Below, piece by piece: positions 7,388 through 13,502 of a stretch of DNA of 13,502 nt. Below the pieces are notes generated by a model. The model made no database searches. It had not been told where the DNA came from and saw only the letters and a list, made by a program, of their open reading frames with translations. Every line of letters begins with the position of its first letter. Position 1 is the stretch's first letter. Origin of the DNA: JAFTYO01 sp045611785. Lineage in GTDB: Bacteria > Pseudomonadota > Alphaproteobacteria > RF32 > CAG-239. A program made the position numbers and the translations under genes. The stretch covers positions 1 to 13,502 of the forward strand of contig JAZKXV010000019.1 in assembly GCA_045611785.1 (NCBI GenBank), read 5' to 3'.

Positions 7388-10132
7388 ATGTTAAATAAAA
7401 TTGCTCGTAAACTTTTTGGCAGTGCCAATGAAAGATTTGTAAAAAAACAATTTAAGATTGTTGAAAAAATCAACGCATTAGAAAATGACTTTGTTAAGTT
7501 AACTGATGAACAACTCAAAGCAAAAACTGACGAGTTCAGACTTCGCATTAAAGATGGCGAAACTTTAGATGAGCTTTTGCCTGAAGCTTTTGCTGCAGTT
7601 CGTGAAGCAGCTAAAAGAACATTAGGACAACGTCATTATGATGTTCAGCTTGTGGGCGGAATTGTTTTACACAAAGGTATGATTTCAGAAATGAAAACCG
7701 GTGAAGGTAAAACATTAGTTGCCACATTGGCAGCATACTTAAATGCTCTTGAAGGCAAAGGTGTGCACATCGTTACCGTAAACGACTATTTGGCACAACG
7801 TGACGCAGAATGGATGGGACAAGTATATCGTTTCTTAGGTTTAACAGTTGACTTCATTGTGCATGCAAAAAACGATGAAGAACGCCGCAAAGCTTACGCA
7901 AGTGATATTATTTATGGTACAAATAATGAGCTCGGATTTGACTATTTAAGAGATAATATGAAATTTAATCTTGAAGATAGAGTTCAAAGAGAATTTAATT
8001 ATGCAATTGTCGACGAGGTTGACTCTATTTTAATTGATGAAGCAAGAACTCCGCTTATTATTTCAGGCGCAGCTGAAGATTCTTCTGAGCGCTATATTAG
8101 CGTTAATAAGATTATCCCTCATTTGATTGAATCTGATTATGATAAAGATGAAAAAGCCAGAAATATCACATTAACAGAAGTTGGTATGACCCACGTTGAA
8201 CAACTTTTAAAAGAAGTTGGATTAATTACCGATGGTGGCTTGTACGATATTGGCAACGTTAACTTAGTACATCACGTTAACCAAGCATTGCGTGCACACA
8301 AAATGTTTACAAGAGATGTGGACTACATTGTAAAAGACGGTAAAGTTGTTATTGTAGATGAATTTACCGGTCGTATTATGGAAGGTCGTCGTTATAGCGA
8401 TGGTCTGCACCAGGCGTTAGAAGCTAAAGAACGTGTTAATATCCAGTCAGAAAACCAGACATTAGCATCAATTACATTCCAAAATTATTTTAGAATATAT
8501 CCTAAACTTGCCGGTATGACAGGTACAGCTATGACTGAAGAAGCAGAGTTTGGTGATATTTATGGTTTATCATGTGTTGAAATTCCGACAAATAAACCGG
8601 TTGCCAGAATTGATGAACACGATGTAATTTATCGTACAGAAAATGAAAAATACAAAGCTATAATTGATACAATATTAGATTGTCATCGCAGAGGACAACC
8701 AGTGTTAGTTGGTACAACCTCTGTTGAGAAATCTGAAATTGTTGCAGATCTTTTAAGCAAAGCAGATGCAAAAGTTAAGTTTGAAGTGTTAAATGCAAGA
8801 CACCATGAACGTGAAGCGTATATTGTAGCTCAAGCAGGTATTCCTGGCGCTATTACTATTGCAACAAATATGGCTGGTCGAGGAACAGATATTCAGCTTG
8901 GCGGTAACTTTGAAATGAAACTTAAATCTGTTTTAGAAGGAAATGAAACAGAAGAACAAATCAAAAATATAAAAGATAAATTAAAAGCAGAAATTGAAGC
9001 TGATAAGCAAAAAGTGTTGGCAGCAGGTGGTTTATATATCTTGGGTACTGAACGCCATGAAAGTCGTCGAATTGATAACCAATTGAGAGGCCGTTCAGGT
9101 AGACAAGGAGACCCTGGAACATCTAAATTCTTCTTGTCATTAGAAGATGACTTAATGAGAATTTTCGGTTCTGAAAGAATGTCAGCTGTTTTACAAAAAT
9201 TAGGCCTTCCGGAAGGTGAAGCTTTAATCCACCCATGGATAAGTAAAGCACTTGAAAAAGCTCAGCAAAAAGTTGAAGAACGTAACTTTGATATTCGTAA
9301 AAATCTTCTCAAATACGACAATGTTATGAACGAACAACGTAAAGTTATTTATGCTCAACGTAAAGAGCTGATGGAAACAAATGATGTATCTGAAGCAATT
9401 AAAGATATGCGCCAAGAATTCATTTGTTCAATTATCAATTTATATGTTCCTTATGGAGCACCAAAAGAAGAATGGCGTAAAGAAGAGCTTCAAGAAGAAA
9501 TCTTAAGGTCAACAGGGTTTATTTTGCCAATTACAAATTGGGCAAATGAACCTGAAATAGATAGTCAAGATATTACTCAGAAAATTTTAGATGAAGTAGA
9601 AAAACGTTTAGTTGAAAAAAATCAAAATGTTCCTGCTGAAATTGTTAAAATGGTTGAAAAGAGTATCTTGTTACAAGTTCTTGATCAATTGTGGAAAGAG
9701 CATATTGCTACTCTTGATATGATGCGTCATACAATTGTATTACGCGCATATGGTCAAAAAGACCCTCTTAACGAATACAAGAAAGAAGCATTTAATATGT
9801 TTTCAATGTTGTTAGATGCATTAAAAGAAAAGACAACAGTTGTTGTTTGCAGAACACTTATCCAAAACAATGCTGAACAAGCTATGCAAAAAGCTCAAGA
9901 AAGACAGCAGAAGTTAAAAATGAATGAAGTGCATGAAAAACCACAAAACTTAATTGGTTCTTCTGACAATAGAGCTCCTCAGCAGGAAGCTGTAAAACAA
10001 GAGCCGATTCGTGTGTTTAAGGGCGAGGCAGATCCTAAAAATCCTCAAACATGGGGAAAGGTATCCAGAAATGATTTGTGTCCCTGTGGAAGTGGTAAAA
10101 AGTTTAAGCATTGCCACGGCAAATTTGAATAA
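7388..10132 (+). CDS. secA: Preprotein translocase ATPase SecA
   Basis: ATP-driven motor that pushes unfolded preproteins through SecYEG at the inner membrane. The 914-residue product has the first nucleotide-binding domain with Walker A MKTGEGKT (102-109) and Walker B DEVD (209-212), followed by DEARTPLIISG. The preprotein cross-linking region follows, then the second ATPase domain with AGRGTDIQLGG and RGRSGRQGDPG. Helical scaffold and wing regions lead to a zinc-binding SEC-C tail, LCPCGSGKKFKHCH, with Cys898, Cys900, Cys909 and His910 as the usual SecB/lipid-binding ligands. Length is normal (about 900). AAGG lies 8 bases before the ATG. Nothing is missing. Confidence 0.99.
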   Translation: MLNKIARKLFGSANERFVKKQFKIVEKINALENDFVKLTDEQLKAKTDEFRLRIKDGETLDELLPEAFAAVREAAKRTLGQRHYDVQLVGGIVLHKGMISEMKTGEGKTLVATLAAYLNALEGKGVHIVTVNDYLAQRDAEWMGQVYRFLGLTVDFIVHAKNDEERRKAYASDIIYGTNNELGFDYLRDNMKFNLEDRVQREFNYAIVDEVDSILIDEARTPLIISGAAEDSSERYISVNKIIPHLIESDYDKDEKARNITLTEVGMTHVEQLLKEVGLITDGGLYDIGNVNLVHHVNQALRAHKMFTRDVDYIVKDGKVVIVDEFTGRIMEGRRYSDGLHQALEAKERVNIQSENQTLASITFQNYFRIYPKLAGMTGTAMTEEAEFGDIYGLSCVEIPTNKPVARIDEHDVIYRTENEKYKAIIDTILDCHRRGQPVLVGTTSVEKSEIVADLLSKADAKVKFEVLNARHHEREAYIVAQAGIPGAITIATNMAGRGTDIQLGGNFEMKLKSVLEGNETEEQIKNIKDKLKAEIEADKQKVLAAGGLYILGTERHESRRIDNQLRGRSGRQGDPGTSKFFLSLEDDLMRIFGSERMSAVLQKLGLPEGEALIHPWISKALEKAQQKVEERNFDIRKNLLKYDNVMNEQRKVIYAQRKELMETNDVSEAIKDMRQEFICSIINLYVPYGAPKEEWRKEELQEEILRSTGFILPITNWANEPEIDSQDITQKILDEVEKRLVEKNQNVPAEIVKMVEKSILLQVLDQLWKEHIATLDMMRHTIVLRAYGQKDPLNEYKKEAFNMFSMLLDALKEKTTVVVCRTLIQNNAEQAMQKAQERQQKLKMNEVHEKPQNLIGSSDNRAPQQEAVKQEPIRVFKGEADPKNPQTWGKVSRNDLCPCGSGKKFKHCHGKFE

Positions 10133-10133
10133 C

Positions 10134-10161
10134 AAATAAGGCGCTTTTGGGCGCCTTATTT
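10134..10161 (+). terminator. Rho-independent terminator of secA
   Basis: AAATAAGGCGC (10134-10144) pairs perfectly with GCGCCTTATTT (10151-10161) around a 6-base loop, 2 bases after the secA stop, followed by TTG. Confidence 0.85.
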
Positions 10162-10165
10162 TTGT

Positions 10166-10200
10166 ATAAAATCCCCTGCATAAAATGTGGGGGATTTTAT
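10166..10200. terminator. Second hairpin after secA
   Basis: ATAAAATCCCC (10166-10176) pairs perfectly with GGGGATTTTAT (10190-10200). The loop can pair further through wobble bases. It follows the secA terminator by 4 bases and may be a backup terminator on either strand. Confidence 0.5.
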
Positions 10201-10500
10201 AATATTAAATATATTAAGGATAATATGTTCAGGCCAGTGGTGTGGGGAGGTAATTTTTTGTTGCTCCGAACAAAGTGAGGATGTCAATTGTTTAAGTTAA
10301 AAGACATTTAGACAGTGTTATATCTCAACAGTCAAAGTATTTTGTTAAGGCATCTAACAAAGACACCTTGACGGTATTTTCGCCACTGAGGAGTGAAAAT
10401 ATAACGTTAATAATGATAGATATATAATTTATCATTGCTTTGGATGAAGTGATGTCAAGCAATCTATTAAACCACCGAGGGTTGACGATTTACGGCAACA
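10201..10500. other. Gene-free region with a chain of hairpins
   Basis: I see no convincing gene in these 300 bases. Several inverted repeats follow one another: 10257-10274 (6 bp), 10311-10333 (7 pairs with a bulge), 10341-10361 (perfect 7 bp, TTTGTTA/TAACAAA), 10375-10401 (10 pairs with a 3-base bulge), 10412-10436 (perfect 7 bp, AATGATA/TATCATT) and 10454-10486 (GTCAA/TTGAC, with a competing AACC/GGTT). The motif AAGTGA followed by ATGTCAA occurs twice, near 10273 and 10447. It may encode a structured RNA bounded by the terminator at 10501-10531, or be the remains of a decayed element. No known RNA family signature was recognised. Short hairpins arise easily in AT-rich DNA. Confidence 0.35.
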
Positions 10501-10531
10501 AAAAAGCTCCGATAAATCCACGGAGCTTTTT
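10501..10531 (-). terminator. Terminator of the cysteine-rich gene, works on both strands
   Basis: AAAAAGCTCCG (10501-10511) pairs perfectly with CGGAGCTTTTT (10521-10531) around a 9-base loop. It lies 19 bases past the stop of the minus-strand gene. Both strands end in a T-run, so it could also end a plus-strand transcript from 10201-10500. Confidence 0.85.
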
Positions 10532-10550
10532 GTTTAGTTCAATACATCAA

Positions 10551-13259
10551 TTAGAAAAATCTTCCTGATGTTGTGTTACCTAGCAACGAGTTATTTGTTG
10601 TAGTGCCAAGACCATTATTTAATGTACCTGAGCTGTTTGTGTTAACTGTAAGATTAGTTGTATTGGAATTACATGCCAGGCACAATGCTGTTCCAATCTG
10701 AGATGTGGTATTAGAACATGTACCGCCTAAGTTTGAACAGTCATATTTGTATCCTTTAGAACAGCAACTTGTATTACCACCACCGCTTGTAAATCCGCCT
10801 GAAGAAGAGGATGAAGAGTTACTACAGTATGAACCATAATCTATACAAGTTTCAAATGTTGATATACCATTTGGTAATTGGTTTGAAGAATATGGTTTAG
10901 TATTGGTGCACGTTCCTGAGCAACAATATCTAAATCCTCTAGAACAGCAATTTGTACAACCTATACTTCCGCCGCTAGATGAGCTACTAGAAGGAGTTGT
11001 TATGCACATGATTATCTTTCCGCTGCTATCCTTGGTTGCAGTATACCCTGATTTACAAGATGTTATTTTGTATTTGCCATTAGAGCAACTGCTACAATTT
11101 GCACCGGTTGTGCATGATGATAAAGTATAATCTTTACATTCATCAATACAAGAATTACCAGATTTTACATAACCTTTGTTACATGTCCAATCGGTAGCAA
11201 TTTGCTTTGTTACACCACAAGCAGTGTAACTTGTTTTAGTAGCTGTTGCATTATCCGGAACACTTACAGCACTTGGGAAGTTTTGAGTACATGTTTTGTA
11301 TGTTTTGCCATCACAGCAAACATCTTTTATAGTTCCTTTATCTCCCTTGTTTTCATCTGTCCATTTACATTCTGATGTAATAGAACAGTTACATGTGTAG
11401 CATAATTTACTGCCGGAATATTGACCTGTAGAAGTTACGCTTGCACCAATTGTAGAAGGATATCCACATTTAGAAACATCGCTATATTCTGTTTTGCTTC
11501 CTGTTGGACATTGAGCAACATCACAACCGGTACCTGCAGAATTTTCAACATAACCGGTGTTACATGTCCAATCGGTAACAATTTGTTTTGTTTCACCACA
11601 AGCTGTGTAACTTGTTTTAGTAGCTGTAGCATTAGAAGGAACAGTTACATCCGCAGGGAAGTTTTTGGTACATGTTTTATATGTTGTGCCATCACAGCAT
11701 ACGTTTGTTAATGCACCTTTATCTCCTTTGTTTGCATCTGTCCATTTACATTCTGATGGAACAGAACAGTTACATTTGTAGCATAATTTACTTCCGGAAT
11801 ATTGACCGGTAGAAGTTACGCTTGCACCAATTGTAGAAGGATATCCACATTTAGAAACATCGCTATATTCTGTTTTGCTATCTCTTGGACATTGAGCAAC
11901 ATCACAACCTGTGCCTGCAGAATTTTCAATATAACCTAAGTTACATGTCCAATCGGTAACAATTTGTTTTGTTTCACCACAAGCTGTGTAACTTGTTTTA
12001 ATAGCTGATGCATTAGAAGGAACAGTTACATCAGTAGGGAAGTTTTTGGTACATGTCTTGTATGTTGTGCCATTACAGCATACGTCTTTTAATGTACCTT
12101 TATCTCCTTTGTTTGCATCTGTCCATTTACATTCTGATGGAACAGAACAGTTACATTTGTAGCATAATTTACTGCCAGAATATTGACCTGTAGAAGTTAC
12201 GCTTGCACCAATTGTAGAAGGATATCCGCAGTTAGCAACAGTGTTATAGTTTGTTGAACTTCCTAATGGGCATAAAACAATTTCGCAATTACCAAAACCA
12301 TTGTCTTCATAGCCTATTTTGCAGTCAGCAGGAACACTGCAACCATATTTATCAGGTTTACAATTTTTATTCGGGTTAGCTTTTTCGCATGCTGCTTTAT
12401 CTGCATATTGACAATCAGCTACGCATTTGTCGTTTTCATATTTGTAACCTGTTTCACAATTTGCAAAGTACCAACAACCATCTTTGTCAGCTCCGCAAAC
12501 TGAATGATCCATAGCGCCTACACAAGCTTCTTGAGTGTAGTAATTGCCATCATATTCACAATCAACTTTACAGTTAGTGTAGCAAGTTGTTTTTGAGCCA
12601 TTTTTTAATGGAATTTCAGTGGCAGTGCAGTTATAGCCTACTTGAGCTTGTGTATATGAAGAAGAGTTCCAGTCTTTACATGATGTAAATCTTGATTTAC
12701 ATTCTTTCCACCACGCACCATTATCACCGGAACATTTTTCTCCGGTTGGTTCAAAAAAGTCTTTGCAGTTTGAGTTATTATACTTATATGTTCTTGTATT
12801 ACATAAGCATTCAGTGTATTTATTTGCACTTATTTCAAAGTATTGTGTATTACTTTCAACACATTTGTCTCCTGCGCCTTCTGTAGGAGCGTTGCACTCT
12901 TTATATTCATCTGCGCATTTGATTTCTTTTTGAAGGCAACATTTGCCATTACATTTTGTATCTTTGCAAATATAACCCTCAGTTAAAATGTCGACATTTA
13001 CATATCCGGAAGCACAACCTGCTTCAATATAGTATCTGTCTTTGTAGTCTTCGCAAGCAAGAGAGTAATCCATTGCTTCACAAAGATTATTTTCTTTTAC
13101 CCATTTAGGGTTTCTACTAACGTAGTCGTCACATTTTTGAGCTGTTTCAACCGAGATACCGCTGTTACAGGTTGGATCTCCCAACAAGCAAACCCTTGCT
13201 TGTGTTGAATAGGCATAGAATGATGTGACCAACATACATACTAAACCAATTTTTTTCAT
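10551..13259 (-). CDS. Large secreted cysteine-rich repeat protein, function unknown
   Basis: I do not recognise a named family. The 902-residue protein starts with a signal peptide (Lys-Lys, hydrophobic core, probable cleavage after STQA near residue 22). About 90 cysteines make up roughly 10% of residues, implying an extracytoplasmic disulfide-rich or metal-binding structure. Residues 23-329 hold degenerate cysteine modules. Residues 330-704 hold three tandem 127-residue repeats with 12 cysteines each, the last slightly shorter. Residues 757-850 hold two Ser-Gly linkers, each followed by a small CCS-[RK]-G motif. The tail from about 865 is rich in Asn, Thr, Ser and Gly and ends GRFF. CxxGY recurs seven times. 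I chose the ATG at 13259 because AGGAG lies 7 bases upstream and the signal peptide starts there; an in-frame ATG at 13292 lies at the likely transcription start. It has its own strong promoter and terminator, so it is probably monocistronic. A surface adhesin or envelope structural role is possible but unproven. Confidence 0.85.
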   Translation of the reverse strand: MKKIGLVCMLVTSFYAYSTQARVCLLGDPTCNSGISVETAQKCDDYVSRNPKWVKENNLCEAMDYSLACEDYKDRYYIEAGCASGYVNVDILTEGYICKDTKCNGKCCLQKEIKCADEYKECNAPTEGAGDKCVESNTQYFEISANKYTECLCNTRTYKYNNSNCKDFFEPTGEKCSGDNGAWWKECKSRFTSCKDWNSSSYTQAQVGYNCTATEIPLKNGSKTTCYTNCKVDCEYDGNYYTQEACVGAMDHSVCGADKDGCWYFANCETGYKYENDKCVADCQYADKAACEKANPNKNCKPDKYGCSVPADCKIGYEDNGFGNCEIVLCPLGSSTNYNTVANCGYPSTIGASVTSTGQYSGSKLCYKCNCSVPSECKWTDANKGDKGTLKDVCCNGTTYKTCTKNFPTDVTVPSNASAIKTSYTACGETKQIVTDWTCNLGYIENSAGTGCDVAQCPRDSKTEYSDVSKCGYPSTIGASVTSTGQYSGSKLCYKCNCSVPSECKWTDANKGDKGALTNVCCDGTTYKTCTKNFPADVTVPSNATATKTSYTACGETKQIVTDWTCNTGYVENSAGTGCDVAQCPTGSKTEYSDVSKCGYPSTIGASVTSTGQYSGSKLCYTCNCSITSECKWTDENKGDKGTIKDVCCDGKTYKTCTQNFPSAVSVPDNATATKTSYTACGVTKQIATDWTCNKGYVKSGNSCIDECKDYTLSSCTTGANCSSCSNGKYKITSCKSGYTATKDSSGKIIMCITTPSSSSSSGGSIGCTNCCSRGFRYCCSGTCTNTKPYSSNQLPNGISTFETCIDYGSYCSNSSSSSSGGFTSGGGNTSCCSKGYKYDCSNLGGTCSNTTSQIGTALCLACNSNTTNLTVNTNSSGTLNNGLGTTTNNSLLGNTTSGRFF
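11148..11510 (-). repeat. Third (C-terminal) copy of the 127-residue cysteine repeat
   Basis: Begins CPTGSKTEYS and ends at the cysteine of VKSGNSC. It is the most diverged copy, with changes such as CYTC for CYKC and SITSE for SVPSE. It ends a few residues earlier than the other copies but keeps all 12 cysteine positions. Confidence 0.9.
11511..11891 (-). repeat. Second copy of the 127-residue cysteine repeat (381 bp)
   Basis: Begins CPRDSKTEYS. From the second cysteine onward it differs from the first copy at about 9 of 113 residues. The DNA period is exactly 381 bases: the motif gaagttacgc recurs at 11431, 11812 and 12193. Confidence 0.95.
11892..12272 (-). repeat. First (N-terminal) copy of the 127-residue cysteine repeat (381 bp)
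   Basis: Begins CPLGSSTNYN. Cysteines lie at repeat positions 1, 15, 37, 40, 42, 48, 65, 66, 74, 98, 110 and 123. The first 14 residues differ most from the other copies; the rest is nearly identical to copy two. Confidence 0.95.
12285..12560 (-). repeat. Two degenerate cysteine modules of about 45 residues
   Basis: One module runs from 12560 to 12423 and starts CEYDGNYYTQEAC. The other runs from 12413 to 12285 and starts CQYADKAAC. Both share C-[EQ]-Y, a following C, a DK-x-GC element and an ending in CxxGY plus a cysteine. They lie just before the 127-residue repeats, and the second matches the left-edge reading frame in its cysteine spacing. Confidence 0.6.
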
Positions 13260-13296
13260 AACAATTCTCCTAGGATAATTTTTTGATATCAATGCT

Positions 13297-13325
13297 ATTA
13301 TATCCTAAAAATGTATAAAAGTCAA
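13297..13325 (-). promoter_or_regulatory. Strong sigma-70-type promoter of the cysteine-rich gene
   Basis: On the minus strand TTGACT (13320-13325) and a perfect TATAAT (13297-13302) are separated by 17 bases. The predicted start near 13290 gives a leader of about 30 bases carrying TAGGAGA before the ATG at 13259. It is the best promoter match in the window. Confidence 0.75.
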
Positions 13326-13360
13326 AGCTAATAATCGATATATACAAGTTTTGATGATAT

Positions 13361-13388
13361 AAAAAAAAGCCCCTGAAAATCAGGGGCT
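13361..13388 (-). terminator. Rho-independent terminator of tuf
   Basis: AGCCCCTG (13368-13375) pairs perfectly with CAGGGGCT (13381-13388) around a 5-base loop. On the minus strand the stem is followed by a run of eight T residues. It lies about 25 bases past the tuf stop. Confidence 0.92.
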
Positions 13389-13412
13389 AAAAACTATGAT
13401 TTATATCTTAAA

Positions 13413-13502
13413 TTATTTCAAAATTTTAGATACAACACCAGCACCAACTGTACGACCGCCTTCACGAATAGCGAAACGTAAACCTTCGTTCATAGCAATT
13501 GG
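13413..13502 (-). CDS. tuf: Elongation factor Tu, C-terminal fragment
   Basis: Only the last 29 codons and the stop are inside the window; the gene continues past the right edge. The visible residues read PIAMNEGLRFAIREGGRT followed by VGAGVVSKILK, the conserved end of domain III of EF-Tu, the GTPase that delivers aminoacyl-tRNA to the ribosome. A strong terminator follows, so the cysteine-rich gene downstream is transcribed separately. Confidence 0.96.
   Translation of the reverse strand, partial: PIAMNEGLRFAIREGGRTVGAGVVSKILK

Noticed and set aside
7252..7548. Minus-strand reading frame of 98 codons overlapping the secA start
   Set aside because: It is antisense to the conserved SecA N terminus and has no recognisable protein features.
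10225..10278. A 17-codon reading frame (starting MFRPVVWGG) preceded by AAGGA
   Set aside because: Too short to support from sequence alone; the ribosome-binding spacing is only 4 bases and it lies in a hairpin-rich gap.
10290..10560. A plus-strand frame with few stops that could be a pseudogene
   Set aside because: It has internal stops, no start signal and no recognisable motif, and it runs through a clear terminator into the antisense of the cysteine-rich gene.
10903..11711. Plus-strand frames inside the cysteine-rich gene
   Set aside because: They mirror the repeated coding sequence on the other strand and carry no signal or motif.
11148..12272. CRISPR array or insertion sequence as the source of the 381-bp repeats
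   Set aside because: The units are contiguous, in frame and protein-coding with no spacers, terminal inverted repeats or transposase.

Overview
The window is AT-rich and carries a housekeeping gene set typical of an alphaproteobacterium. The minus-strand run tpiA-secG-pyrG, divergent from a ppiD-type foldase, is an arrangement I associate with Alphaproteobacteria. EF-Tu, SecA and Fmt also read as ordinary bacterial versions. Long cysteine-rich secreted proteins beside core genes recall uncultured low-GC gut alphaproteobacteria. That placement is an inference from memory, not from a search.

Layout. Positions 1-153 (minus) hold the start of a small cysteine-rich reading frame that runs off the left edge. 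It is followed by an intergenic patch of two overlapping hairpins. Positions 278-3143 (minus) hold tpiA, secG and pyrG, transcribed in that order. A 163-base divergent promoter region separates tpiA from ppiD (3307-5190, plus). A strong terminator and then fmt (5237-6145, plus) follow. Positions 6146-6378 contain stacked terminators and a likely small RNA of about 100 nt. A parvulin-type foldase (6379-7224, minus) and secA (7388-10132, plus) are divergent. Positions 10133-10550 hold no convincing gene but many hairpins. Positions 10551-13259 (minus) encode a 902-residue secreted protein with about 90 cysteines and three near-identical 127-residue repeats. The window ends in the 3' end of tuf (minus).

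How it fits together. SecA and SecG belong to the Sec export machinery. PpiD and the second parvulin assist folding after export. The large cysteine-rich protein has a signal peptide and would be a client of this pathway, with its cysteines probably oxidised outside the cytoplasm. PyrG (CTP synthesis), TpiA (glycolysis), Fmt (initiator tRNA formylation) and EF-Tu (translation) are core metabolism and translation. The most novel material is the cysteine-rich protein with its nested repeat architecture, its probable truncated relative at the left edge, and the candidate small RNA between fmt and the parvulin gene.
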